DNA of 64,000 nucleotides, from positions 1,271,648 through 1,335,647 of the forward strand of contig VXAZ01006779.1 of the NCBI GenBank assembly GCA_013399875.1, given 5' to 3'. The notes beneath the pieces are model-generated. The model did not search any database. It saw only the letters and a list, made by a program, of their open reading frames with translations, and was not told the DNA's origin. The position numbers and the translations under genes are program-made. Each line of letters begins with the position of its first letter. Positions within the stretch are counted from its first letter, which is position 1. Source of the stretch: Gymnorhina tibicen (Eukaryota > Chordata > Aves > Passeriformes > Artamidae). Shown one piece after another: positions 11,501 through 24,349 of this stretch.

Positions 11501-14500
11501 TAAGTACAGGAAAGTGGATTTACAAAGGGAAAATCATGCTTAACCATCTGATAATAAATGAAATACAGGGAATTCCAGTTAACTGTTGGAAAAAAAAATC
11601 AACTAAACCTTTTTTTTTGTTAACCCTGAAGTGGTCAAACACAAGAAGGAAGATATGCAGTCTTTCTTCCTTTTAAGGTATGCAAAACCTTACAAGAAAT
11701 AGTCTTAAGTAACTTCAGCAACTACGTGAACTCTAGATGTTCCTTCCAATTTCAATGACTGCTTGACTTCATAAATGCAGAGAGACAACTTTCTGACTGC
11801 AAAACCATCAGATGCTTAATTCTTCCTCCCCCCCCCACCAAAAAAAAAGTGGCATGCTTCTGACACACTGTTTGGATTATGAAATAAATAGGGTATTACA
11901 ATGGTTACATAATTTGAATTCCTATTTTAAAGTGATTCTATCATGACCATCTTCTGTGGAAAACTTTTAGACAATAATTCAGTTAGAATTTACAAAACCC
12001 AATATTTTTCATGGCTGCAGATACCAGATATAAAGTATATAAATCAGATATTAGCAATGTAAATTGTGATTAATCTTACATTTCTTCCATATTTATTTTG
12101 AATAGCTACTGAGGTACGTAAAGATCAGACCTAGCTGCTAATCATTTTACTCTAGGTTGAATCTCTCCAATGAGTATGTGCACACACACCACACACACAG
12201 GCAGAGCAATGTGATTTAAGTTTCAGGTAATCATAGCCTGAAACAGTCTGAGAAACAGCAACTACATGCAGGTAATTAAATCTTCAACAGAGTATCATTA
12301 CAAGTGTAGGTGGTTAGTGCAGGTACCCTGGGCTGCAGAAAGCAGAAAGAAAAGAGTCAGATCAACAGACAGGCAGATACAGACATAAAACGCACACATA
12401 TGTATACAAGAAATACATATATTCTCTATCTCTTCAGACTGCAAAATGAGGAATGAGAATCCACCTACATACAAAATAACTCTCATAACTACTAGTTACA
12501 ACTCATGAAAGTAAGATTCTTTTACTTCTTTTTTGTACCTCCTTATACCTTTAATCATTCTACTAACAGCAAAAAGGATCTAATTGGGTCTACTGATATA
12601 ACTTACTTGTTTCAATGCTAAAAAGAAGGGCTAGTAAGTGACAGTAATAGCAAAGAAGAACTGAAGTTCTGATGTCATTATTATGCATAGAAGGACTGAT
12701 AGCAACTTGGTTTTTTAAATTTTAATAGTAAATGAGGAAGCTAGAAGAAAACAATATTAAAAAAAAATATTTGGCTAGAATCATATAAGAAACATAGGGA
12801 GACATAACTCCAAAGTGATACATCATGACACATACGAGAAAATATAACAACAAAATACTACAGAATATTGAAAAATTGTACTCTTTTCAAAACTGCAAAT
12901 GAAAGGCTTGCTTTTCCTCATTGTAAATAGTAATTATGGGCCAGACTGTCATCTCTATCACTGGTTATGCTGAGTAGCATTTTAATTTAAAAGCTATCTC
13001 ATTGACATAAGTAGCTTCTTTGTATTAAAAAAATCTTACCAAATTGAGAATATCAATTAGTTGTCAAGAATATTTTGATCCTTTTCTAAAGATACTCAAT
13101 GTCCTGTTTTTATCTTACTATGAAAACATCTACTCAAAAACCTACGACCACTTAGCAATATGGCACTCCTCTCTGTAGCTTGCACAGCACACAAAACGGG
13201 CTGCAGTACTTTTTACTGATAAAATGTGATAACACCTTTTTCAAGCTATGCTCATATACTAGTTTTACCTTTCTCAGTAGCTGTCTGAAACACCAAGCAC
13301 AAGAACTTACAATTCAGTCTGACATCATAGCAAGACAAAAACAATTGAGCTTTGGTTGCTGAGCTCTGCAGGGTTTGTGTTGATGTTCCCCTGTGTCATT
13401 CAAGCCCTGGTTAACATAAAAATGAGTCATTTGTGCTGGCTTCTCTTTCTGGAAAGGGCTGTAATTTGACTCGACTTCCGTTGTACAATAAAATTTGATC
13501 CAAATTCTATGAAAGTTTTTATAGAATCACCGAGCAAATGGCAGACAATAAATGTTCTGCTCTAAATCCCTGACTTAGGACATTGTATGTCAAATCAAGG
13601 GATGGCAGGATACAGAACTGATAGGACGTAACCATGTGCTTAGTGAAGATGATGTACTCTGCCACTGATTTCTCTGGGGGTCAGGATTTCATTCTGAGAC
13701 AGGGAACAGCAGAATGGAACGGCACGGTAATTTACACAGACGGTGCTAGAGGAGTGGTAAATGAAGAGGTATGAAAAGAGTACTGAGGATTAACAAAGAA
13801 ATCTAAATTGCAAGCAGTGGTGGGGTGGCCAGCATGAACAAAGGTGAACAGAAAGGCAGCTAATGCTTATGATTTTAGACATGTAATCAAAGCCCTATCT
13901 TCAAACGGTGAAGAGAGCAGGAGGAAGCAAATAAAGAAGATCCATTATCAGTGTTAAAGCATAAGACTGAACCTCAGTTTCTTTACTGCAAGTGCTGTCA
14001 TTTGGTTTAGACAACTGAAGCAAGAATGAGAAAAATGTTATCTTCATCTTACTGACAATCTCATAAAATGGATTTCTTTAAAGAAATGCCTCAAACTAAT
14101 AAATAGACCCTAACAGTGTCCATGGGAATTGCAACTGAACAACCGTAAGTCCATGAAAAATGTATAGGTGCATGTGCAGTCTTGTGTGCTTATCAAACAT
14201 GTACATAACCCTTGTGTTATTTACATAACCTATTGTTAAAACCTGTTTAAATACCTACAAAACATGCATTTAAAATAAGTATAAATAAAACCTTATAAAA
14301 ACCTGTCAAAAGAAATACAAGGCTGTTGAACACTGTTCTGCTTACCAAGGAGGGGTTCTTGCAATAAAAAATAAGAGTCAGATAAAGAATCATCTAATCT
14401 TCTCAAATGAAAATTAGTGATATCCATGTAAAGAAAAACACATTTGAGTGATAACACAGGTAACACCTATCCCCCCAAAAAACTGCGAAACACTAATGTC

Positions 14501-15734
14501 AGTACCAACAGATTCTTGATAGAGCTAGGAAGTCAGAAATATAAATATATTATACTTATTACCAAAGAAGTAACAAAACTGAAAAAGATGAGCTATATGT
14601 TAGAAACTGGTAATGACAGAGTTGTTCACAGCAGACATAAAAACATAAAATCTGACTGACAGTGCACCTGCAAGTGTGGACTATGACTTTCTGAGAGACT
14701 GCTAAAATGTCTTCCTTAAATAATCTTTACAAGTCTGCACAGCATGTTCTCTTCAGTTTACAGTCTCTGCTGCATTCTAACTTGCTGTTACTGCTTCCTA
14801 TATGTGCTTCCATCTACTTCAACCTTGCTCCTCATGAAAAGAGATGTAAAAAATGATGTGAATTTTTCTAAAACAGAAAGGTAAATTTTTCAGCTTGCTC
14901 ACATGGCAACAAATCCAACTACCCATGAGCTGTTTGGAAGCCAGTGATACCAGAACCGGGGTTTTCACACAGCTGGCCATTTAGAAGATAGCAACATCAA
15001 ATCTTTAAAAGCAAGGAGTCAGTTACAGTCTGTCTCCCTCAGCCTTATTACCTGGACTGAAAGGCAACTGGGGAGCTGGAAGTCCTTGCGTTTTGGATAC
15101 CTAACTGAAGGGAAGGTGAAGGGACAGGGGTTGCTTCCCAAATTCTCCAAACTAGGCAATTGTCAGTTGCAAAATTCTTTGTCAGTTGAATTAAATAAAC
15201 TTGCCAGCAAACGTTAAATTGCTTAACAGATTAAACTCATCAGCAAATCTGGTTAGTCCATCACTGCTTGTACACAACACGCAGTCTGATAGGAACAAAA
15301 ATTTTGTGTGCTTCAGAGAGAAGCTGTACATCTTCCTTGTTTACAACTTGACTGCAGCATGCCAGATTAATCCAAACTTCCATTTCTGTATCTCTAATTT
15401 TGTAAGAAAACTCCTGGGTAGACAGGTATTTATGTGCTTGATTTGCAGACTCCTGTAACACACATATAAGCCCTTCTGCTGACAGCAGTATCAGCAAGAT
15501 TTATGTAGGTAGCTACCTTACAGATTTAGGAGTCTGCCTGCACACATTGCACAGTGTAATCAATGCCAGGCATATATTTAGACAACATATTGGTCATACA
15601 GGTAAGTGGGGAAAAGTATATTATTTCAGAAAGTTTGATCCTGAATGTCAACATTTAAAGTGGCAATATCATAGAATATTCACACAGCCACAGAATTTTC
15701 ATTATTATAAAATCTGCATGAAAATTATTGCTAT

Positions 15735-15737
<3 letters not shown>
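11501..15737. other. Unassigned AT-rich DNA
   Basis: No gene recognised. Contains a small interrupted CA tract at 12178-12200 and short C/A runs at about 11829-11850. The stretch 13660-13790 is less AT-rich than its surroundings but has no coding signature that I can defend. Confidence 0.6.

Positions 15738-15790
<53 letters not shown>
15738..15790 (+). repeat. (TAA)n microsatellite
   Basis: About 17-18 uninterrupted TAA units. The minus-strand frame through it reads as poly-tyrosine, which is an artefact of the repeat. Confidence 0.97.
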
Positions 15791-15907
15791 TCATACAACC
15801 TATTAACTTTTCATGATCCTTGAATGAGATTGCAGAAGGACAAAGTCCTTTCCTGGAAGATTTTAAAATCCAAATAAGGCAAAGATGAGTAAGAATATGC
15901 ATAGAAC

Positions 15908-15954
15908 AGGAAAAAAAAAAGAAAAAAGAAAAAGAAGAAAAAAAAGAGAGGGAT
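15908..15954 (+). repeat. Purine-rich A/G low-complexity tract
   Basis: A run of A and AAAG/AAGAA words without pyrimidines, 120 bp after the TAA microsatellite. Confidence 0.85.
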
Positions 15955-16729
15955 TTAGAAAAGAAGATTAATATGAACTGTGAATATTTTAGGGACAAAA
16001 ACTGTTAATATATTTCACTGCATGGAGTGACTTATGGTAGGACATGAAATATGGCACAGGAGGAGAAAACCATGACTGTAACTAAGCAGAAAATAATGGA
16101 TTGGTGACCAAAAAAGGACTCTTAGAGAACACTGTTTCAGAAGGGGGTAGCACAAATACTAAAAGATATACTCTGAAGACACAAATCAATCAGAACAAAG
16201 GAAAAACCAATACAGCCTCAAAAGTTTACACAAAAAAATTAAAAGCAATTAAGGTACTGAGAATTTTCAGTGCCTCTTCAACTGCTACAAGAACCTGTAG
16301 GTAGAAGGCTGATTTTTTCCCCATAGATATTATCTTAAATTTACCATTCCCAAAAGGAGGAAACTGCAGCATCTGTATCATGTGATATTTCAGAGACACT
16401 TCCTTCATTGAGAAAATACCTTCTCAGACACTGCTTTTTGCTGACTTCATTTTCAGTGGAAATGTCATTCTGTGCTTGCCTTATGTGTACGATTTTCCCC
16501 AGGCATCTGACTTGAGCCAGATGTTTGGGAAAAGATATAGAACTCAAAGAAACTTTAACTGGACTGTACAGAGTTTTTCTTGTGTCAAATCTGGGAAGTA
16601 AAAATGAGAGCAGCCATCCAGTACCATCACAAAAAGAGGATATTTTGAGCAAGAATATTTGTTATGTTACCTTCATTCTTCAGAAGAATATAGAAGACAA
16701 TAGATTTACTTCTCTAGCGTGCTGCAATG
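15955..16729. other. Unassigned DNA
   Basis: Open frames of about 103-110 codons overlap on the two strands at 16341-16857. Neither shows a known domain, and overlap on opposite strands argues that at most one, and probably neither, is coding. Confidence 0.55.
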
Positions 16730-16762
16730 AGGCAAGTTACTCACAAGTAGGCAAGTTACTCA
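16730..16762 (+). repeat. 14-bp perfect direct repeat, 5-bp spacer
   Basis: AGGCAAGTTACTCA occurs at 16730-16743 and again at 16749-16762. It lies 37 bp upstream of the inverted repeat at 16800. Confidence 0.95.
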
Positions 16763-16799
16763 ATAAGGATAAAGGATATCAGGATTTGAGTGACCATGT

Positions 16800-16833
16800 T
16801 TTTAGAGAGCAATCTCTAGATTGCTCTCTAAAA
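16800..16833. repeat. Perfect inverted repeat, 14-bp arms, 6-bp loop
   Basis: Left arm TTTTAGAGAGCAAT (16800-16813), spacer CTCTAG, right arm ATTGCTCTCTAAAA (16820-16833), with no mismatch. As RNA it would be a 14-bp hairpin; as DNA a small cruciform. No transposon context is apparent. Confidence 0.95.
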
Positions 16834-18629
16834 TCTCTTGATTTTTGGCTAATGTAAGTATTTGCAGCTCTGTGTGGTTTACCATGGTACATGATTATAA
16901 ATTACCTACCAAATTTGTCCACAATGAGAATGTGTCTCACTGGAAGAGACATTGGAATAGTCCTGGAGATGCAGAGATGTGACAAATGCACACAAGCTCA
17001 GGTTTGTTGTAATGAATCGCATTTCTACATTAGTACACAAATGTGCCCTTAAGGACAGACTCATAAAGAAGGGACATAACTGAATGACTCTCAGGTTAGC
17101 ACCAGTATTTTCTAAATAGTATGAATGGCATTTCAGTTCCTCTCATCATAATTTATGATCATTTTTGCAAGTTACCAATCAATGCAAGAGACAAACACTT
17201 TACACACTAGTGTGGAATGAAATCCAAGTGAAATACACACTGCCATATCCAAAGCAATTACTCCCAAGCAAAGCCGGACCTAAATGCTTTGATATAGGTT
17301 ATTTTTAATACAATAAAAATTTCACCTACTGTCCAAAATGAATGTGGAGAACAGTTTAACAATAACCACCTGAAAAACCTTCCTGTCATTAATTTTTGTG
17401 GGTTTTTTTAAGCAACTTCCATTGTTTAGCAGGGCTGTTACTTGTAGAGACATCACAGTGGCTTAAGGTTTCCTAAACTTTTCTTACGATAAGGTGCAGC
17501 ACGATTTCAGATATCCTCTAGAAGTCAGCACATTTCTTAAACCTCATCAAAGCACGTGCTTACTTCCATTTTCAGCTGTCCCTCACTTGTGTTTATATTG
17601 CTTTAGCCTGCCCCCCTCAATGTGTTTTCATTTGAAGGCTAAATTTTATGTCCTGTACCACGTACCATCAGATGGATAACGAAGAGCTTATTTTATACAA
17701 ATGCAGAGGGTTTTGAGGGTCCCAGTGAACTTGCTGTCTCACCCTGTGAGTGATAAGCCTTTCTCAAGTGTGAACAGCTAAGGACAAGCCCACTGCACTG
17801 TGCAGCACATTCAGTTGAGGTGTCCAGATGGAATCATATATTCCTAAAAAGAGAAAGTTCTCCAAGTGTATCAGTCTTGTCTCAGACACCTCAATTTCTA
17901 AGCCTGACATTTGCTACATATTGTCAGCAAGGGGCCATTCCCACAGTAGTATTTTCATGGGCACAGAGGGTTCAGAAGGCTGGCAAAGAGCAGAGTGTTA
18001 TGGCCTCATGTGCTAAAATACCATTCTGAATCCCACTCTGAGCACTAGTTATAGAGGAAAAAGAAAGGTTATTACAAGGACCACATCTAATACACTAATC
18101 AAGAAAGTAAAAAAGCAATATATGTGTGCTTTTTTCTGGTACATGGCAAAAGTACTCGATGAAAAGTTGATTTCTCTTCTGTCAGAATGGAAAAAGTATA
18201 GCTAGTTGATTTAAGGTACCAGAAAAAAGATTCTCCTTTCAAAAGATGGGCTATATTTTCAACAGAGGTAATAAATATCTTTTGGTAGTAATGGACTTTG
18301 AGTTTTCCTAGTTTCCCAAAATATATAATTCCCCAATTCTGGATCTCAAGCAAATAGCTTGTTTATGTAGCCTCTTAAATTAAAGTGTTCTATATTTACA
18401 AAGGCTTATACATACTACTATGCACCAAAGTGAAGACTTCTAAACCTTTGCCTTTAAAACATTCTACTTGACAATTAGTTTGCAGAGAGTCCTCATTGTT
18501 GCTGTGTATAGTTTCCTGCGGTGGCATGGCAGGCTGCAACATTCCTGAGAGCACCACAGGGCATCCCTAGGGAGAGTGGGAGAACCACTTTCCCACAGCC
18601 TTTCGGCAGCCCGAGCTATCTCAGTTAAT
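16834..18629. other. Unassigned DNA, last 150 bp GC-rich
   Basis: Mostly AT-rich and featureless. From about 18480 to 18629 the composition becomes GC-rich up to the LTR at 18630. This stretch could be leftover internal retroviral leader or just host sequence; I see no primer-binding site that would decide it. Confidence 0.5.
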
Positions 18630-19046
18630 TGTCGGCTCACAACAACGCGGTGGCGGTAAAGGAGGCGAGAAGGCTCTTGCATGGAGGCAGCAGCAGGTCT
18701 TTATTCCATGCTAACTCTCCAAGGCCTGGGACCAGCACACATGCCAGCCCCCAACGGCAGGGGGCTGGCACATGGCTAGAGCCCAGAGAGAGAGAAGCTG
18801 GTGGCTGGCTGAACTCCAAGGGAGAGAGCCCGGGCTCACTTGATTTGGAGTCCCTTATCCGGGGCAGAGGGGGCGTGGAGAGAGCACATGGCAGGGCATA
18901 GGGGCGGTACAAGGGCGGTACAAGGGCGGAGTTAGGATAACAGAGCCAATAGGGAGAACCTGAGGGAGTGGTTAGGACTAGAGATGGGGGGAGGTGAAAT
19001 CCATGTGGAAAGGGCAGGCAGGGATATGGAATAGGGGTACATCACA
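18630..19046 (-). mobile_element. GC-rich solo LTR of an endogenous retrovirus
   Basis: On the minus strand it begins TGTGATGTACCCC and ends GAGCCGACA, giving the TG...CA ends of an LTR. A polyadenylation signal AATAAA lies at about 18700-18706 (minus), leaving a U5 of roughly 70 bp, the short U5 seen in class II (beta/alpharetrovirus-like) LTRs. A 9-bp unit GGGCGGTAC is repeated in tandem at about 18901-18928. No internal retroviral genes flank it, so it is probably a solo LTR. The expected 6-bp target duplication is not clean (GTTAAT before, CTCATGTAAT after). Confidence 0.75.
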
Positions 19047-21744
19047 CTCATGTAATGTTCAAACAGAGAAATTAGTGATTTCTATGTGGATTTCTCTGAT
19101 TATGGACTCATCGTCACCCTCACTAGATGGAGAAACTCTGTCATACAAGGCTTTCTGAAACACACTTGTTATTTCACCAGACTGAGCATGAAGAGGCTGA
19201 TAAATCTGGTCATGAAACAACTGCATTTGCACCTAATTGCCCTGCAGAATGCTACTGAGTTAGAGTAACATTCCTTAGTCATAGGCTGCAATGGCTTTTG
19301 AGGAAGTGGCTTACCTAAGGTATTCTCAGGTATGCATATTACATCTTGACATGCAGCAAAATGGTTGTGTGAGGTTTTTTTTTTCTTATTTTAAAAGTGA
19401 AAATAATAAATGTATAAAGAATCTATTTCCACTTGAACAAGATGAACATTACTGGAAAGCAGCTGGATTTTTCTCTTACCTAGGACTCAAAAATCACAGT
19501 TCGTTTGTTCCTCCCTGAATATATATTTATTAGTGCCACGTGTAGGTGGAATATCATGCCAAGAAATCTATAGTTGCAGAGAAGATACAATAACTTCTTA
19601 AAAGTGGATATGCTTTCAGGATATTTTTATCATGTTACATACTCTTAATTATGCAGAAGAAATTTTATACAGGTAGTCCAGAACTCTGAGCTGCTAAAAT
19701 ACAAAACTAGGAGGAGAGTGCGCTGTAGTAGAATATCATTTAAGATCTCCAGGAAACAGTTTAGACAGTGCATTACTTCACTTAGTTACATTAAAGGGTA
19801 TAAAAATATTTTTGTAAGGAAGGTTTGGAATGTTCTTTTAATACATTCTTTGTAATTTAAAAAATTTAAAAATGGCAGATATGCATTAAAAAAAGCAGAA
19901 ATTTGATTAGCATATAATGGAAAACCCTCATGGTCCAGAATAATCCAGGCATGTAACACAAAGTTCTATCCTATTAAGGAAAGGAATTATAGCTCCTAGC
20001 ACCAACAAGGACTTTGAAATTTATCCTGGCTGACCTTCTGCAAAGAAGAATCTAATCCCCAAATTTCTGCATTTACTGTCTAGTGTATATCCACTACTTT
20101 TCCAAGATCATTCAAAAATGTGATGATTTTTTTAATATGTCTCTATGTTTTCTTTTTGTTCAGATGATATGATTTGCTCATAATACATGCACAGGTGACA
20201 TAAATTCAAGGCTCCAAATTTAGCCTTTCAGTTATACAACCTTCACAGCATTTCATTTAGAGGAGGAAAAAACTAAAACAATCTTATCCATTGTAAGTAG
20301 TAATGCATTACCAACAAATCAATAGTCTATAGCAGTCACTAGCGTTAAGAATCTATCAGTCAGTAAATTTATTTCAAAGTATGTACAACATATAAATAAA
20401 TCAAATGAAAAATAATCCTTAGTGCTTACACCATGTTACTGTATACATCCCTAGTGGATCCTTACCTGGAACACGTATTCCACAGTACTTAACTGTGCTG
20501 CCTGCTATAAAATATGCCTTGCTGTGCTTGATAGATGTATCTTAAACCCCCTAGACATACAAAGAAAAAGCCATTTCTGACATCCAGTGATGCCCTGTGA
20601 CTCTTTCAGGCTTTCTACAACCCATAGGGTTTAAACATATTTCCCCGTGCCCTGCCAAACGCCATAAAGCCCTGAGCTGTCACCAGCAGCCACTGGACAA
20701 CATTCCTGCTGCCCCTGGCCCCTGAACCTCCATCTGGCTTGTATGGCAGAAGCTGTGGTGGGAACCTGGAGCTCGTGTGAAATTCCTTCAAGCAGAACCT
20801 ACAGAAATTCTTCGTATCTTTAAATGGACAATACCTTGTTTTTACCCAGATGCTTAAATCATCAACTTAAAAATAACTAATATAAAATGCAACAAGCATT
20901 TTTCTATGAAATCCGCATCAAATAAAAGATATAAATGTGCTTAAAGGATACAAGTGAAGAAATGAAAGCATAACTATACCTAAACTATTTACACCTGAGT
21001 TACCTCAAAACCACATTTCTGTTCCTCATTCAGCTACCTTGCTGTCTTCCCTGTTTCTCCTCCTTTCTTCTGAAAATGTGGTAAAATGTTTCAAGCTTGC
21101 TTTGAGCTATAGCTGCTACAAAGCCTGTCAGAAAGCTCAGCCACAGGAAAAAAACATCTCCTGGAGCACTACCATTAGAGGACACCTCCAGTAATACTGG
21201 TGTCATTCAACAGCCTCATGGTGAAGAACGTTAGTTCTTGTGGCAAATATTCCCTTCCAGATTATTTTCCTTTGAGACAGTCTTTGCAGACTTCATCTTT
21301 CATCTGCAATTCTTTTTCAGCCTCATGCTTATTCAAGGAGAGTTCAGTCAATCCTTTAGTTACACAAAGACTGTTTCCTATCCTTAGGAAAGAGTGTTTG
21401 TTGAGGACTCAAGTACAAGAAAAGTTCACCACACCTTCCCTCAGCTCCAAGAAACCTGAAAGAGAGTATGCTGAGGAATGAAGGGAACTATTTATGATAA
21501 TTAAGCAAGGAAAAGAAAGCTCAGATGGAAGCATCACTGGGCAATCCTAAAGCATGATTGCTTTGCATGTGTCATGTAATGTTTGAGAGGTGTTTTTTTA
21601 GAAGGAGGGCATGAAAGTTCTGAGTTTACAGTAATATACAGTTCTAATATACATGAATATCTGGAATAATTGTAACAGCAATCCTTGTTAATAGTTTAAA
21701 GAGTTGCAATAGAAAGGCTAGGAACAAAGGAAGATGCTAGAAAA
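19047..21744. other. Unassigned AT-rich DNA
   Basis: No gene or repeat recognised. A more GC-balanced block lies at about 20620-20780, with no coding motif. Confidence 0.6.
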
Positions 21745-22316
21745 AGAAAATTCTGACTTTAACATTAAGAATATTATTATTTTCCAAGTAAGAGCTATAG
21801 TGCTAGGCCATATGGTGCTAGGCCATATGCTTGAGGCAAAAACAACAATGTTTTAGCTGTCACCAAACAGTGCTTGCACAGCATACAGGCCTTCTGTTTA
21901 TCATTCTGTGGCACCCCAACCCCACACCCACAAATAAGCTGAGGCTGGGCAAGAGTCTAGAAGGGGACACTGCTAGGACTGGTGACTGAACTGACCACAG
22001 AGACATGCATCACACCATGTATCATCATGCTCAACAGTAACTTTGAGGGAGTTATTCCAAAGGACCCGTTGCTCAGAGAATAGCTGGGCATCCTTGTGCT
22101 GGTGAGGAGGGATTACATTAGCATCACTTGGAGTTTGATTTGGGGTTTTCTTCCACTCTTTTTTTTTTTTCCCCCTCCATATCTCCTCTCCCTTCTTCAC
22201 TTATTAAACTGTCTATTAACTCACAAGGTTTTCTTGATGATCGTCAGATACTCTCCCTTACCTTATGGTGGGTGGCTGGTGGGTGCTCAGTTGCTGGCTG
22301 AGGTTAAACCACCACA
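21745..22316 (+). mobile_element. Diverged LTR, family also at 24350 and 55035
   Basis: The order of blocks matches the family member at 24350: a GCTATAGTGCTA-like start, CAGTGCTTGCACAGCAT (about 21870), CATCATGCTCA (about 22023), CTTATTAAACTGTC (about 22199, polyadenylation region), and the end GCTGAGGTTAAACCACCACA (22297-22316). The left limit is fuzzy because the first U3 bases are degraded. An exact 15-bp tandem duplication lies inside the U3 at 21800. No target duplication was identified. Confidence 0.75.
21800..21829 (+). repeat. Exact 15-bp tandem duplication
   Basis: GTGCTAGGCCATATG occurs twice back to back inside the LTR's upstream (U3) part. The other two family members have a single equivalent block. 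Confidence 0.95.
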
Positions 22317-24349
22317 CCAGAAAAGCTCTGAAGTTGACTAGAATGGCTGGCAGAGTGTATAGAACGAAGTGAGAAAATAGGGAGAAAACACTGTGAAGCA
22401 CATCTAGAAAGAGAAGTGATACAAGGTAGAGGTAGAGAGAATGGGAGCGTGGGGGAGAAGTTGTGTGAAGCATGTCTAAAGGGATAAGAAGTAGAGAAAT
22501 AGGTAGTGCAGAACAGCAAGAACAGGGGCTGGCAGCATGAGACACAACAAAATCAGAACCATGTGAGATCAGTGCACCAACTCAGCTTAAATGCAGCCTT
22601 ACCCCCCATCAAGGCTTCAAAAACCTTGAACAGTGAGTGTCAATTATTACAGGAGAGAAAAAGCAACAAGCTGACCTAGCAGCTGCTTCCCCTGAAGAAA
22701 GCACAGTAAAATATTATTGGTGTAGTTATAAATTAAGAATTAAGTACTGTGTTTACTTACCTTTTCTGAGCTTTTTTGTTTCCATTTAATAAAAATGTCC
22801 TTGTTAGCAATTGGATTTACATTTCATAGCTGCTTGATATATTTCACTGCATAAAGCATTTTTCACTGCAACTTGCATCCTGTATCAATCTTTGTCTTAA
22901 AAGATATGCAGGACTCAAACACCTAAATGAAATAATTCTGTGTAGTTCTTTAATGCTGAAGACAAGATACCACAGTAATTACCAATTTTTTTTTTTTTTT
23001 TTTTGCGACTGATCTCCAACCTCTTCTGTTTTGGTATACCATGAAAGTGACCTTTATAGAAAAGTTACCTTTCTAGTAACATTTTCACCCTTTCTTGTCA
23101 AATTGCTATGTTGCAAGAGCCAGACAACTTAATGCATTTCACATTGTGAATTAAGTGGGGTGTTTTTTTCTAACAATGGCATGTCCATACAAAGAAACTG
23201 TATTTTCTTATACAATGATAAAATTAAGAAATCTCAGAGTACAGTAAAAGAATCATTGCCATTCTAAGCATAAGGAAACAAAATAAAGCAGCAAAAATTG
23301 GAAAACCTGATGAAAAAACATCTGAAAATTTTCTCCTTGGTAGGTTGCAAGACACCCAGACTCAGAAGGTTTGGTAGGGTAACATTTTTATCTCATGAAA
23401 TCTGTCTACTTACATGGATGACTTTAGGTCATGCTATCTGAAATTACTGTCACACCAAAAAGGCAGAAAAGTATTAAATTCTGATCCAAACATGAGTGGT
23501 ACCTTAATATAAAACACTAAAATGCTATTTTTTTGGCCAGGCCAGGATGAACAGACATCATCCAGAATTAAATAACATAGGAAGTAACAAGGATTTTTGA
23601 TCCAAGCTCCTCAAAAAGAGAAAGCTCTGTGTATGTTGTTTGGCCACAAAGTCATTCAGCTCAAGATTTGCTCAGAATTTAAGCAAAAAATGTGGCAAAA
23701 TTAACAGAAAGCCATGCCTATTTAATTGCTGTAACATTCTGGTGCCCAAGGAAATTGCTTACTTTGCTTATGTTGGTCCTGGAAACTGTGATATAGTTAT
23801 GCAGAAAGAAAAAAAATCTTTGTATCTATCTAGCAAAGCTCTTCTAGAGGACCTACATCTGCCAAGACCACATGACTGCTGGATGAAAAATCCTATTTAG
23901 AATGCTGAGTGTAATTCCGTCACACATGTTAATCTTGAATTTCTATTGACATAAACGAATTAAAGAAACTTGGCTTGATTAACCACACCAAAGGCTAAGA
24001 TGGAATGGAAACATTCCCTGCAAATAAATCAGGATGCAAATACTGGGGAGAAAGAGATAATTCAGCTAAACAAAGAGGCTGGCAGAAGAACAAGGTCTGA
24101 ATAAATCAAGCTGGTGACTAGAGGAAAGCTCCCAATCATTTATGGTGTGAGAGTCTGAAACAGCTTCTCAAGAGGCACAGTGGGACACAGGCCAACCAGT
24201 GCTGACAAGCCTGGTCATTTATTGAGTTACATGACATGAACCCTATGCAGTGTGTCTGTGCACTTCACAGGACAGGTCCATCTTACTCCCTGGTCATACA
24301 GGATGGATTAAATCTTCGTCTGAGAATGTCCAGGTTTTCTCTTGTCTGG
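22317..24349. other. Unassigned AT-rich DNA
   Basis: Contains a run of 19 T at 22986-23004. No gene or transposon recognised. Open frames at 22258-22545 are on the strand opposite purine-rich DNA and carry no known motif. Confidence 0.6.
22986..23004 (+). repeat. T19 homopolymer
   Basis: Nineteen consecutive T. No recognisable retrocopy is attached on either side. Confidence 0.95.

Noticed and set aside
15660..15700. A CR1 tail at the TATCATAGAATATTC word
   Set aside because: Only about 12 bases resemble the CR1 terminus; the flanking sequence does not continue the match.
15705..15998. A 97-codon frame with a poly-tyrosine run
   Set aside because: Made by the TAA microsatellite and the purine-rich tract.
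16341..16857. Two opposite-strand frames of 103 and 110 codons as possible genes
   Set aside because: No known domain, mutual overlap on opposite strands and no conserved exon signals that I can support.
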